Below are positions 17,832 to 26,676 of a DNA stretch of 64,000 nt, one piece after another (positions within the stretch are counted from its first letter, which is position 1; each line of letters starts with the position of its first letter). Under the pieces are notes generated by a model. It searched no databases and was not told the DNA's origin. It was given only the letters and a program-made list of their open reading frames with translations. A program made the translations under genes and the position numbers. The DNA is from Aquabacter sp040049275 (GTDB lineage Bacteria; Pseudomonadota; Alphaproteobacteria; Rhizobiales; Xanthobacteraceae), in assembly GCF_040049275.1 (NCBI RefSeq), contig NZ_JBDZDT010000006.1:62001-126000 (forward strand). The letters are read 5' to 3'.

Positions 17832-18830
17832 ATGGTGCGCCACAATCTCATCACGGACGTGCCGGGCATCAGCGTCGGCCATGCGGGCGACCTCAAGCTC
17901 GGCTCGGGCACGAGCGTGGTCCTGTGCGATCCGCCGGCCGTCGGTGCGGTGGATGTACGCGGCGGCGGACCCGGCACGCGGGAGACCGATCTTCTCGACC
18001 CCGCCGCAAGCGTCGACCTCGTGAATGCGGTGGTGCTGTCCGGCGGCTCCGCCTTCGGGCTCGATGCGGCGGGCGGCGTGATGAGCTGGCTCGCCGCCCA
18101 GGGCCACGGCTTTGCAGTGGGGGGGGCGCGCGTCCCCATCGTCCCCGCCGCCATCCTGTTCGATCTCCTGAACGGGGGCGACAAGGACTGGGGCGAGGCA
18201 CCGCCTTATCGCGCCTTCGGCCATGCGGCCGCTGCCGCCGCCAATGATGGCCCCTTCCCGCTCGGCACCGTAGGCGCGGGCATCGGCGCCCAATGCGCCG
18301 GCGTGAAAGGCGGGCTCGGCTCCGCCTCCATGGTCACCGCCTCCGGCCATGTGGTGGGGGCGCTGGTGGCGGTGAATGCGGTGGGCTCGCCGCTGATCGG
18401 CGCCGGCCCCCATTTCCGCGCCGCGCCCTACGAACGGAACGGCGAGTTCGGCGGGCTTGGGCTGCCGCCCGTCTGGCCGGAGGAAGCCTTCGCGCCACAG
18501 ATGAAGGGGGCGGCACCCCGCACCAGCACCACCATCGGGATCATCGCCACCGATGCCATCCTCACCGGCGCGCGGGCGCGGCGGCTGGCCGTGATGGCGC
18601 AGGACGGCCTCGCCCTCTCCCTTTTCCCGATCCACACCCCGCTCGACGGCGACTGCGTGTTCGCCCTCTCCACCGGCCGCGCGCCGCTGGAGGGCGGCTT
18701 CAGGGCCGAAGCCCTGCTCGGCGCGGCCGCCGCCCATGTGATGGCGCGGGCGGTGGCGCGGGCGGTCCACGCCGCAACAACCCTTCCCGTCCCGAACGCG
18801 CAGCCCGCCTGGCGCGACCTTTTCACCTGA
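17832..18830 (+). CDS. P1 family peptidase (DmpA/NylC-like, S58)
   Basis: A 332-residue member of the DmpA/L-aminopeptidase-esterase family, self-processing N-terminal-nucleophile hydrolases. The N-terminal part has NLITDVPGISVGHA (residues 5-18) and VVLSGGSAFGLDAAGG (about 67-82), both family hallmarks. The segment TSTTIGIIATDA (231-242) corresponds to the processing site; by alignment from memory the nucleophile would be Thr233 after cleavage behind Ser232. The usual residue before the nucleophile is Gly or Asn, so the serine is unusual. Candidate activities are D- or beta-aminopeptidase or amide-oligomer hydrolase. The ATG at 17832 is chosen because homologous sequence starts at once after it. 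Confidence 0.9.
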   Translation: MVRHNLITDVPGISVGHAGDLKLGSGTSVVLCDPPAVGAVDVRGGGPGTRETDLLDPAASVDLVNAVVLSGGSAFGLDAAGGVMSWLAAQGHGFAVGGARVPIVPAAILFDLLNGGDKDWGEAPPYRAFGHAAAAAANDGPFPLGTVGAGIGAQCAGVKGGLGSASMVTASGHVVGALVAVNAVGSPLIGAGPHFRAAPYERNGEFGGLGLPPVWPEEAFAPQMKGAAPRTSTTIGIIATDAILTGARARRLAVMAQDGLALSLFPIHTPLDGDCVFALSTGRAPLEGGFRAEALLGAAAAHVMARAVARAVHAATTLPVPNAQPAWRDLFT

Positions 18831-18842
18831 GGATTTCAGACC

Positions 18843-19355
18843 ATGCCCGCTTTGCCCCCCGTTTTGCCCGCCCGCCGGCGCCGCGACCCTGCCGATTCCG
18901 GGCTGCGGGGCCTGCTCGCCATCATCTTCTGGTGCGCCTGCGGCATCACGGCGGTGCATCTGGCGGGGCCCTTCACGCTGATCTCCCAGATGGGACCGCA
19001 CGCGGCCTTCTCCGCCATCGTCGATGCACTGTCCGGCGACACGGTGCAGACGCGGGTGCTGCGCTTCGGCCTCGTGCCCCAGCTTGTGCTGTTCATCTGG
19101 GCCGTGAGCTTCGTGGTGCTCACCGTGATGCGGCGCAAAGTGACGCTCTTGGTCGCCCCGGGCATCTTTGCGGTCTGGCTGGTGGTCACGGCCTTCTGCC
19201 AGTTCGCCATCCGCGATGCCATCTCGCCCGACGGCCTGTCGGTCGAGGGCCTTGCCGCCCTGATGCCGGGCCTTCTGGCGCAGGGCGTCGGGGTCGCGGC
19301 CTTCTGGGCCTATATGCGCAGCGGCGAGCAGCCGAAGGCTTATTTCACCAGATAA
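18843..19355 (+). CDS. small integral membrane protein of unknown function
   Basis: A 170-residue protein with four hydrophobic segments (about residues 22-42, 74-94, 100-120, 138-158) and a basic N-terminus. The arrangement and the C-terminal WAYMRSGEQPKAYF resemble DUF2569 proteins, but I am not sure. It begins 12 bases after the P1 peptidase stop and is probably cotranscribed with it. Confidence 0.72.
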   Translation: MPALPPVLPARRRRDPADSGLRGLLAIIFWCACGITAVHLAGPFTLISQMGPHAAFSAIVDALSGDTVQTRVLRFGLVPQLVLFIWAVSFVVLTVMRRKVTLLVAPGIFAVWLVVTAFCQFAIRDAISPDGLSVEGLAALMPGLLAQGVGVAAFWAYMRSGEQPKAYFTR

Positions 19356-19401
19356 GCTCTGCCGAAATATTCGTCCAATCACTCGGATGGATTGGGTTTC
19401 C

Positions 19402-19521
19402 ACCTCTCCCCGAGGGGGAGAGGTCGGCTGCGCAGCAGCCGGGTGAGGGGGTTCCGGCGTTTCAGGATTTGAGAGGGTGGCTCCCCCTCACCCCAGCCCT
19501 CTCCCCCGCGGGGAGAGGGGG
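19402..19521. repeat. ~120-bp G/C-run inverted repeat, copy B2
   Basis: CACCTCTCCCCGAGGGGGAG at the left and CCTCTCCCCCGCGGGGAGAG at the right enclose a unique core. It is a variant of the B family, lying between convergent genes. Confidence 0.65.
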
Positions 19522-19580
19522 CACGGCCGCCGGCATCCATGAACTATTGCAACTGCCGATTGAGGATAAGGCGCCGGCAC

Positions 19581-20825
19581 CTAACCGAACCGCCCTGCCG
19601 CATAGGGCGCCGGGTCGGTGAACGGCGCCTCGCCCGTCATCATCTGCGCCAGCAGCAGGCCGGTGACGGGGCCGAGGGTGAAGCCCCAATGGCTGTGGCC
19701 GAAATTGAGGAACAGGCCCGGCTGCCTCGGCGCTGCGCCCACCACCGGCTTCGAATCCGGGAAGGCCGGGCGGCGGCCGAGCCAGGGTTCGCTCTCGCGC
19801 ACCGCGCCCAGCGGGAGAAGGCGGCGGGCGAGCGGCACGACGAGATCCGCCTGCCGCCGGTCCGGCGGGTCGTCCCGACCGGCGAACTCGATGCCCGTGG
19901 TGGCCCGCACCCCGTATTTCGTCCATTGCAGGCAGAAGCCGCCCGCCCGGTCCACGACCGCGCGTGAGAGCGTGACGCCCGGCTCGGGGGCGAGATGGAC
20001 GTGATAGCCGCGCTTCACCGCGAACGGCAGCTTGAGGCCGAATCGGCCGAACAAATCCATGCTCCAGGGGCCGAGGCACAGGACGGCGCGCTCGCCGCTC
20101 ACCGGCCCCGCGTCGCTATCCACCCGCCAGCGTCCCCCGGTGCGCTTGAGGCTGCGGGCGTCGCCCTTCAGCAGAATGCCGCCCTCCCGCACGAACAGGT
20201 CCGCATAGGCCTTCACCAGGCCACCGGGATCGCTGCAATTGTCGCATTCGGGCCAGAAGGAACCGCGCACGAAATCCGGCCGCAGATGCGGCTCCAGCTT
20301 CAGGACGCCCTGGGGGTCCAACTCCTCGCACGCCACGTTGAGCTCACGCGCCAAGAGCCGCTCCGGCTCGGCGGAGGCGTAGTCCGCCTCGGAGCGATAG
20401 ATCTTCACCCACCCCGTGGGGTTCAGGAGGCCGTCCGCCCCCGCCGCATCGGCGAAGATGCGGTGCTCCGCGCGGGCGCGGGCCATGAGGGGGCGCAGGT
20501 CCCGCGCGCTGGCGGCAAGGCCCGCATCGCCGGACGCCTGGAAGTAGGCGAGCAGCCAGGGCACGAGGCCGGGCAGCGCGCCAAGGCGATAATTGCTCTG
20601 GGGCGCCAGCTTCAGGGCATGGCGGACGAGAACGCCCACGTCGCGCGGGAAGGACACCGGAAAGAGCGCGCTGCCCTCAATGACGCCGGCATTGCCGAAG
20701 GACGTCTCCTCGCCGGGCCCGCGCCGGTCCATCAGCACCACAGAGAGGCCGCGCCGCCGGAGATGGAGCGCGGTGGAGACCCCCACCATGCCGGCACCGA
20801 GCACGAGAACGTCCGCCTGCGCCAT
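19581..20825 (-). CDS. FAD-dependent D-amino acid dehydrogenase-like oxidoreductase
   Basis: A 414-residue DAO-fold flavoprotein of the DadA type. The N-terminal dinucleotide motif VLGAGMVGVSTALHLRRRG (residues 7-25) and the FAD-contacting DRRGPGEETSFGNAGVI (about 33-49) match DadA, which oxidises D-amino acids at the membrane and feeds electrons to quinone. The substrate cannot be fixed; relatives act on sarcosine, glycine or D-proline. It is leftward, 28 bases after... the SURF1 gene lies further downstream, beginning a separate unit at 21624, so cotranscription with it is possible in that order (SURF1 first, then this gene). Confidence 0.88.
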   Translation of the reverse strand: MAQADVLVLGAGMVGVSTALHLRRRGLSVVLMDRRGPGEETSFGNAGVIEGSALFPVSFPRDVGVLVRHALKLAPQSNYRLGALPGLVPWLLAYFQASGDAGLAASARDLRPLMARARAEHRIFADAAGADGLLNPTGWVKIYRSEADYASAEPERLLARELNVACEELDPQGVLKLEPHLRPDFVRGSFWPECDNCSDPGGLVKAYADLFVREGGILLKGDARSLKRTGGRWRVDSDAGPVSGERAVLCLGPWSMDLFGRFGLKLPFAVKRGYHVHLAPEPGVTLSRAVVDRAGGFCLQWTKYGVRATTGIEFAGRDDPPDRRQADLVVPLARRLLPLGAVRESEPWLGRRPAFPDSKPVVGAAPRQPGLFLNFGHSHWGFTLGPVTGLLLAQMMTGEAPFTDPAPYAAGRFG

Positions 20826-20853
20826 GCCATGCCTCCGTTAGGAAGTGGCCATC

Positions 20854-21624
20854 CTAGCTGTCTTCGGGCGTCGCGCCATCGGGCTTTGGATCGCGCCCGC
20901 CCCTGAGGCGGGTGATGACGAAGGCGATGTAGACGCCGATCAACGTCGCCGCGAGGCCGTACCAGGTGAGCGCATATTCCAAATGCCGGTTCGGGAAGCT
21001 GAGGCGGGTCTCGCCGGCCTGGGGCAGGCCGCCCGGATTGGGCGCGCCATTGGCGTCGATGACGAACGGCGCCACCTCCTTGAGGCCCCGCGCGCGGCCG
21101 ATCTCCTCCGGGTCACGGCGATACCAGGCATTGCGGGTGGGATCATTGGCCGGCACGAACCAGCTCGCATCCTCCGCGAGGCGCAGGAGGCCGGTCACCG
21201 TCACGTCGCCCGCCACCTGGCCGTCCTTGCGCGTGGCCGGGTCGCGCCGGTCCTCCGGCACGAAGCCGCGATTGACCAGAATGGCCGCGCCGCTTGGCAG
21301 CATGAGCGGCGTCACCACCCAGAAGCCGGGTCCCTTGAACGGCCCCTTGGGGTCGGACAGCACGGTGTAGATGAGGGTCTCGCGGCCGTGATCGAAGCGC
21401 CCGGTGGCGGTCACCGGCTGGTATTCGTCATCCTCGCGGTTGAGCGCGGGCCACAAGGAAGGGCTCGGCGCCGGCATCGGGCGCTCGGCCGTGCGGGCCT
21501 CCACCTGCGCGACCAGCGCTGTCTTCCAGGAGAGCCGCTCCATCTGCCAGGTGCCGAGGCCCACGAGGACGATCAATGCCCCGAGCGCGAAAAGGGAGGG
21601 AAGGACGAGCCCGCGCGTGTTCAT
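20854..21624 (-). CDS. SURF1 family cytochrome c oxidase assembly protein
   Basis: A 256-residue SURF1/Shy1 protein with two membrane helices, near residues 5-25 and 222-242, and a periplasmic domain between them. The family motifs YQPVTATGRFDH, GFWVVTPL, ILVNRGFVP and YALTWYGLA are in the expected order. It assists heme a insertion into CtaD. The ATG overlaps the DUF983 stop (ATGA), so the two are translationally coupled at the end of the oxidase cluster. Confidence 0.94.
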   Translation of the reverse strand: MNTRGLVLPSLFALGALIVLVGLGTWQMERLSWKTALVAQVEARTAERPMPAPSPSLWPALNREDDEYQPVTATGRFDHGRETLIYTVLSDPKGPFKGPGFWVVTPLMLPSGAAILVNRGFVPEDRRDPATRKDGQVAGDVTVTGLLRLAEDASWFVPANDPTRNAWYRRDPEEIGRARGLKEVAPFVIDANGAPNPGGLPQAGETRLSFPNRHLEYALTWYGLAATLIGVYIAFVITRLRGGRDPKPDGATPEDS

Positions 21625-22010
21625 TCGCCCGAGCGCCGCTCCAGTTTCCCTTCGGCCGCCTTGTTCCGGTACTGCATGGCCACCAGCACGCCCTTGAACG
21701 GCCGCAGCAGGCCGAGCGTGACCACGAGGATGGCGGGGATCCAGAGCAGGGCATGCACCCAGAGGGGCGGCTGCCACGTGGCCTCCACGAAGAAGGCCAG
21801 CGCCACCACCACGAATCCGCCGAACAGGATGACGAACACCGCCGGCCCGTCGCCGGCATCGATGAAGGTGTAGTCCAGCCCGCAGGCCTCGCACCGCGGC
21901 GCGATGTCGAGAAAGCCCTTGAACAGTTTGCCCTTGCCGCAGCGCGGGCAGCGGCATGACAGGCCCGCCGAGAGGGGCGAGACCGGAGCGTAATAAGGGC
22001 TCAAGGGCAT
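21621..22010 (-). CDS. DUF983 family membrane protein
   Basis: A 129-residue protein: an N-terminal zinc-ribbon-like CRCPRCGKGKLF ... PRCEACGLDY (residues 19-45) followed by two membrane helices (about 55-75 and 82-104). DUF983 proteins consistently lie in alphaproteobacterial cta clusters and are presumed to help oxidase assembly, perhaps as copper or heme handlers. It follows ctaE by 69 bases and overlaps SURF1 by four. Confidence 0.9.
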   Translation of the reverse strand: MPLSPYYAPVSPLSAGLSCRCPRCGKGKLFKGFLDIAPRCEACGLDYTFIDAGDGPAVFVILFGGFVVVALAFFVEATWQPPLWVHALLWIPAILVVTLGLLRPFKGVLVAMQYRNKAAEGKLERRSGE

Positions 22011-22079
22011 GAAGCGGCCTTCCTCAACGCAAACGGGGCGGCCTTCGCCGCCCCGTGCCGATCTGAAGATCGAATGCCA

Positions 22080-22916
22080 TCAGCCGTGGCCGGCCGCGCC
22101 GCTCGAGGCCCAGACATAGACGAAGGTGAACAGGAACAGCCACACCACGTCCACGAAGTGCCAGTACCAGGCGGCCGCCTCGAAGCCGAAATGCTTCTCG
22201 GGGGTGAAGTGACCCGCCATGGCGCGGAACAGGCAGACCGCGAGGAAGATGGTGCCGACCAGCACATGGAAGCCGTGGAAGCCGGTCGCCATGAAGAAGG
22301 TCGCGCCGTAGATGTTGCCCGAGAAGCCGAAATGGACGTGGGAATACTCGTACGCCTGGCAGGCGCTGAACAGGATGCCCAGCAGCACGGTGCAGACGAG
22401 GCCCCACTTCAGGCCCTGGCGGTCATTCTCCAGCAGCGCATGGTGCGCCCAGGTGACCGTGGTGCCGGAGGTAAGCAGGATCAGCGTGTTGAGCAGCGGC
22501 AGGTGCCAGGGGTCCAGCGCCTCGATGCCGTGGGGGGGCCAGACGCCGCCGGTGAAGTCCAGGCGCGCATAGTTGATGCCCTCGTTCACGAACAAGGCGG
22601 CATCGAAGAAGGCCCAGAACCAGGCGACGAAGAACATCACCTCGGAGGCGATGAACAGGATCATCCCATAGCGGAAGGCGATCATCACCACCGGGGTGTG
22701 GAAGCCCTTGAAGCCCTCCCGCACCATGTCCCGCCACCAGCCGAACATGGTGTAGAGAATGCCGATGAAGCCGATGACCCAGGGTATGGCGGTGCCGCCG
22801 TGCATCCACACCACCGCGCCGACGGTCGTGATGAAGGCCGCGACCGAACCCACGATGGGCCACGGGCTCGGCTCCACCATGTGATAGTCGTGCTGCTTGA
22901 CGTGTGCCTCGGCCAT
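22080..22916 (-). CDS. ctaE: cytochrome c oxidase subunit III
   Basis: A 278-residue seven-helix subunit III of the aa3-type oxidase. Characteristic stretches are NDRQGLKWGL, SEVMFFVAWFWAFFDAAL (about residues 96-113) with the conserved glutamate, and the C-terminal HFVDVVWLFLF. The ATG at 22916 fits the MAEAHVKQHDYH start of rhizobial subunit III. It follows ctaG by 105 bases in the same direction. Confidence 0.96.
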   Translation of the reverse strand: MAEAHVKQHDYHMVEPSPWPIVGSVAAFITTVGAVVWMHGGTAIPWVIGFIGILYTMFGWWRDMVREGFKGFHTPVVMIAFRYGMILFIASEVMFFVAWFWAFFDAALFVNEGINYARLDFTGGVWPPHGIEALDPWHLPLLNTLILLTSGTTVTWAHHALLENDRQGLKWGLVCTVLLGILFSACQAYEYSHVHFGFSGNIYGATFFMATGFHGFHVLVGTIFLAVCLFRAMAGHFTPEKHFGFEAAAWYWHFVDVVWLFLFTFVYVWASSGAAGHG

Positions 22917-23021
22917 TGCAGACGGCCTCCCCTTCCAGCTCCAGTATGTCCTAGCGGGGCGCGCGCCGCACCGCAATGGCGGCGGAATGTCCCGCCCTGT
23001 AACCCTTCAAAACTTCGCCGC

Positions 23022-23639
23022 TCACCCGCCCTTGCCGCCAGCCTTCTCCGCAGCCGCCGCCTTGGGCGCCGGCGGCTTGGCGGGGAAGAAGGTGTAGGAC
23101 AAAGTGATGGTCTTCAGACCCTTCAGGTCCTCGTCCTTTTCGATGGCGGGATCGATGAAGAACACGACGGGCATGTCCGCCTTCTCGCCGCCCTTCAGCG
23201 TCTGCTCGTCGAAGCAGAAGCACTGCATCTTCACGAAATAGAACCCTGCCTGCGCCGGCGTCACGTTGTAGGTGGCGTTGGCGTAGGTGGGCGTGTTGAA
23301 CTGATTCTGGGCGAAGTAATAGACCATCTTGGTCTCGCCCACCTTCACGTCCACCGCCGTCTGCTCAGGCTTGAAGATCCAGGGCAGGCCCGGCGCCACA
23401 TTGGCGTCGAAGCGTATATTGATGGTGCGCTCCAGCGTCTCGGTCGGCGCCTCGGTGCCCACGCGGGTGATGCCGCCAAAGCCGGTAAGGCTGCAGAACA
23501 TGGCATAGAGCGGCACGGCCGCGTAAGCGGCGCCCACCATGGTGGCGACGAACAGGACGCAGGCGGCGGCGACAAGCTTGTGGGGCGGAGCCTTCCGCGC
23601 CGGCGGCTTCTGCTCCCCCTCTGGCTTCATCTCGTCCAT
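23022..23639 (-). CDS. ctaG: cytochrome c oxidase assembly protein CtaG/Cox11
   Basis: A 205-residue copper chaperone that delivers Cu(B) to subunit I. One membrane helix (about residues 22-42, VAAACVLFVATMVGAAYAAVPLY) anchors a periplasmic beta domain with the copper-binding CFCF motif in KMQCFCFDEQTL and a preceding cysteine in AMFCSLTGFGG. The ATG at 23639 has GAGGCAGG upstream; a GTG at 23666 overlapping the coxF stop is a second option. Confidence 0.95.
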   Translation of the reverse strand: MDEMKPEGEQKPPARKAPPHKLVAAACVLFVATMVGAAYAAVPLYAMFCSLTGFGGITRVGTEAPTETLERTINIRFDANVAPGLPWIFKPEQTAVDVKVGETKMVYYFAQNQFNTPTYANATYNVTPAQAGFYFVKMQCFCFDEQTLKGGEKADMPVVFFIDPAIEKDEDLKGLKTITLSYTFFPAKPPAPKAAAAEKAGGKGG

Positions 23640-23662
23640 GTCCTGCCTCGCAACGTCACGTC

Positions 23663-23848
23663 TCACAATGGCCGGTTGAGCACGTTCGGCCCGAGCTTCA
23701 CGATGGTCACCACGTAGAAGAGCAGCACCAGGAAGCCGAGCACGGAGGCGATGGCGATGGAGCGCGCCCGCCGCCGCCGCTTCTGCTCGTCGCTCAGGAC
23801 GACGCCGTCGCTCTTGGGGGGCTCGGGCGGGTTCTTTTGATCAGCCAC
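23663..23848 (-). CDS. small oxidase-cluster membrane protein (CoxF-like)
   Basis: A 61-residue protein with an acidic, proline-rich head, a very basic KRRRRAR stretch (residues 23-29) and one membrane helix (about 31-50). Small proteins of this form lie between ctaB and ctaG throughout the Rhizobiales and are called CoxF; their role in oxidase assembly is not established. It is three bases from the ctaB stop and close to ctaG. Confidence 0.85.
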   Translation of the reverse strand: MADQKNPPEPPKSDGVVLSDEQKRRRRARSIAIASVLGFLVLLFYVVTIVKLGPNVLNRPL

Positions 23849-23851
23849 GCC

Positions 23852-24787
23852 TCAGATCCCCGGAATCACGGCTTCCACCAGCAGCGTGGCGAAGAGCAGG
23901 AAGAGATAGAGGATCGAGAAGCCGAACAGGCGCCGTGCCGCGCGCACGGCCTCATCCCCGGTGCGCTGCCGGTAGACCGCAACCGCGAGCCAGATCATGC
24001 CCGCGCCGGTGACGGCGGAGACGATGGCATAGGCGATGCCGGCATAGCCCAGCAGCACCGGCACGAAGGCCAAAGGCGCCAGGAACAGGGTGTAGAGGAG
24101 GATCTGCCGGCGGGTCTCGTCGGGCCCGGCCGTCACCGGCAGCATGGGCACCCCGGCGCGGGCGTAATCGTCGGCCCGGTAGAGGGCGAGCGCCCAGAAG
24201 TGCGGCGGGGTCCAGAAGAAGATGATGGCCACCAGAAGCACGCTTTCCAGGCTCACCGAGCCGGAGGCGGCCGCCCAGGCCACCATGGGCGGAAGAGCGC
24301 CCGCAAGCCCGCCGATGACGATGTTCTGGGACGTCGAGCGCTTCAGCCACATGGTGTAGATCACCACGTAGAAGAAGATGGTGAAGGCCAAGAGCGCAGC
24401 CGAGAGCGCGTTCACCAGGAGGCCGAGCACGCCCACCGAGAAGCAGGCGAGCGTCATGCCGAAGGCGAGCGCCTCCTTGGGCGTCACGCGGCCGGCGGGG
24501 ATGGGCCGCTTGCGGGTGCGCGACATGATGGCGTCGATGTCGGCGTCCCACCACATGTTCAGCGCGCCGGCCGCGCCGGCGCCCACCGCGATGCACAGGA
24601 TGGCGGTGAAGGCGATCACCGGGTGCACATGGTCCGGGGCGCGCACGAGGCCCACCAGGGCCGTGAACACCACCAGCGACATGACCCGCGGCTTGAGCAG
24701 GGCGATGTAGTCGCTGGGGGAAGCCATGCCCCCGGCGATCTCCGGGGCGTGACCCGGCTTCTCCATGCTCACGCTGATGTCGCTCAT
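23852..24787 (-). CDS. ctaB: heme O synthase (protoheme IX farnesyltransferase)
   Basis: A UbiA-superfamily prenyltransferase, about 311 residues from this start, with nine predicted helices. The prenyl-diphosphate site NMWWDADIDAIMSRTRKRPIP and the second acidic loop YRADDYARAGVPMLPVT are intact. It converts heme B to heme O on the way to heme A for subunit I. The ATG at 24787 has a GGGACAGG stretch upstream; an in-frame ATG at 24811 would add eight residues. Confidence 0.95.
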   Translation of the reverse strand: MSDISVSMEKPGHAPEIAGGMASPSDYIALLKPRVMSLVVFTALVGLVRAPDHVHPVIAFTAILCIAVGAGAAGALNMWWDADIDAIMSRTRKRPIPAGRVTPKEALAFGMTLACFSVGVLGLLVNALSAALLAFTIFFYVVIYTMWLKRSTSQNIVIGGLAGALPPMVAWAAASGSVSLESVLLVAIIFFWTPPHFWALALYRADDYARAGVPMLPVTAGPDETRRQILLYTLFLAPLAFVPVLLGYAGIAYAIVSAVTGAGMIWLAVAVYRQRTGDEAVRAARRLFGFSILYLFLLFATLLVEAVIPGI

Positions 24788-24954
24788 ATCTTGCCTGTCC
24801 CGAGGGGGCATTTCGCACCCACTCCAGCCGCGTCCGCCTGTGCGGGCTGCGGCCCATTCTACACCACGCCGCTTCGCAGCGCTTGCCCGCCCTGCCCTAA
24901 CAAGTCCGGCGCGGAAGTTCCGCGCCGGGCTGACCTTACGTGATCAGAGGATGA

Positions 24955-26580
24955 TCACTTGATGCGCGGCAGCACCTCGAAGTGATGGAAGGGCGGAGGC
25001 GAGCTCAGCGTCCATTCCAGGGTGGTGGCGCCGGGACCCCAGGGATTGTCCCCGGCCACTTCCTTGCGGCGGAAGGCGATGACCACGCCGGTGATGAAGA
25101 TCAGCACCGCCACGCCCGAGATGTAGGAGCCGATGGAGGAGATGAAGTTCCAGTGCGCGAACGCGTCCGGATAGTCCACATAGCGGCGCGGCATGCCGGC
25201 GAGGCCGAGGAAGTGCTGCGGGAAGAACACCATGTTCACGCCGATGAACGTGACCCAGAAGTGCAGCTTGCCCCAGAATTCCGGGATCATGTAGCCGCTC
25301 ATCTTCGGGAACCAGTAGTACCAGCCGGCAAAGATGGCGAACACGGCGCCCAGCGAGAGCACGTAGTGGAAGTGCGCCACCACGTAATAGGTGTCGTGCA
25401 GCGAGCGGTCGATGCCCGCATTGGAGAGCACGACGCCGGTCACGCCGCCGACGGTGAACAGGAAGATGAAGCCGATGGCCCACAGCATGGGGGTGCGGAA
25501 CTGCACCGAGCCGCCCCACATGGTGGCGATCCAGGAGAAGATCTTCACGCCCGTGGGCACCGCGATGATCATGGTGGCGGCGACGAAGTAGGACTGCGTC
25601 GCGGCGGAGAGGCCCACCGTGTACATGTGGTGCGCCCACACCACGAAGCCCACCACACCGATAGCGACCATGGCGTAGGCCATGCCGAGATAGCCGAAGA
25701 TGGGCTTGCGGGAGAAGGTGGACACGATGTGGGACACGAGGCCGAAGCCCGGCAGGATGAGGATGTACACCTCGGGGTGACCGAAGAACCAGAACAGGTG
25801 CTGGAACAGGATCGGGTCGCCGCCGCCGGCCGGGTCGAAGAAGGTGGTACCGAAGTTGCGGTCCGTCAGCAGCATGGTGATGGCGCCCGCGAGCACCGGC
25901 AGCGACAGAAGCAGCAGGAAGGCGGTGATCAGCTGCGACCAGGCGAACAGCGGCATCTTGTGCAGCGTCATGCCCGGGGCGCGCATGTTCAGGATGGTGG
26001 TGATGAGGTTGATGGCGCCGAGGATCGAGGACGCACCGGCGATGTGCAGCGCGAAGATCAGGAAGTCCATGGACGGGCCGGGATGGCCGAGCTTGGACGA
26101 GAGCGGGGGATAAATAGTCCAGCCGCCGCCGAAGCCGTTGGAGCCGGCCGCGCCTTCCACGAACAGCGAGATGATGGCGAGGCCGAAGGCCGGCGGCATC
26201 AGCCAGAAGGCGATGTTGTTGATGCGCGGGAAGGCCGTGTCCGGCGCGCCGATCATCAGCGGCACGAAATAGTTGCCGAAGCCGCCGATCAGCGCGGGCA
26301 TCACCATGAAGAAGATCATGATGAGGCCGTGGCCCGTGGTGAACACGTTGAAGGTCTGCGGATTCTTGAAGTACTGGAGCCCCGGCTCCATGAGCTCCAG
26401 GCGGATGCCGATGGACAGGGCGCCGCCCACGATCCCCGCGACGATCGCGAAGACCAGGTACATGATGCCGATGTCTTTGTTGTTGGTCGAGAAGACCCAA
26501 CGCCGCCACCCGGTCGGATCGCCGTGGGGCACAGCAGCATGGTGGTCTTCGGCGTGCGCCGCGTGCGCGTCGGTGGCCAT
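24955..26580 (-). CDS. ctaD: cytochrome c oxidase subunit I
   Basis: A 541-residue, twelve-helix catalytic subunit binding heme a, heme a3 and Cu(B). Diagnostic segments are WVFSTNNKDIG near the start, the HPEVYILILPGFG loop with the Cu(B) His and cross-linked Tyr, the AHHMYTVG histidines, and YYVVAHFHYVLSLGAVFAI with the heme ligands. The D-channel segment NYFVPLMIGAPDTAFPRINN is normal, so this is an A1-type proton-pumping oxidase. The ATG at 26580 has GAGGA eight bases upstream; an upstream ATG at 26601 is less likely. Confidence 0.97.
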   Translation of the reverse strand: MATDAHAAHAEDHHAAVPHGDPTGWRRWVFSTNNKDIGIMYLVFAIVAGIVGGALSIGIRLELMEPGLQYFKNPQTFNVFTTGHGLIMIFFMVMPALIGGFGNYFVPLMIGAPDTAFPRINNIAFWLMPPAFGLAIISLFVEGAAGSNGFGGGWTIYPPLSSKLGHPGPSMDFLIFALHIAGASSILGAINLITTILNMRAPGMTLHKMPLFAWSQLITAFLLLLSLPVLAGAITMLLTDRNFGTTFFDPAGGGDPILFQHLFWFFGHPEVYILILPGFGLVSHIVSTFSRKPIFGYLGMAYAMVAIGVVGFVVWAHHMYTVGLSAATQSYFVAATMIIAVPTGVKIFSWIATMWGGSVQFRTPMLWAIGFIFLFTVGGVTGVVLSNAGIDRSLHDTYYVVAHFHYVLSLGAVFAIFAGWYYWFPKMSGYMIPEFWGKLHFWVTFIGVNMVFFPQHFLGLAGMPRRYVDYPDAFAHWNFISSIGSYISGVAVLIFITGVVIAFRRKEVAGDNPWGPGATTLEWTLSSPPPFHHFEVLPRIK

Positions 26581-26676
26581 GGGTACCGTCCTCAGTATCA
26601 AGACGTCGCCGTCTCGTTCCTTGATCGCCCGCCGGTGGGCGGGCGCCCGGTCAAACCGCCGGGCGTACGAAAATCG

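Noticed and set aside
15026..18184. Very long leftward open frame antisense to the liv binding-protein gene and its neighbours
   Set aside because: It runs antisense to clearly recognisable genes and through a repeat, and its composition (low complexity, His/Arg/Gly-rich) is that of a GC-rich shadow frame.
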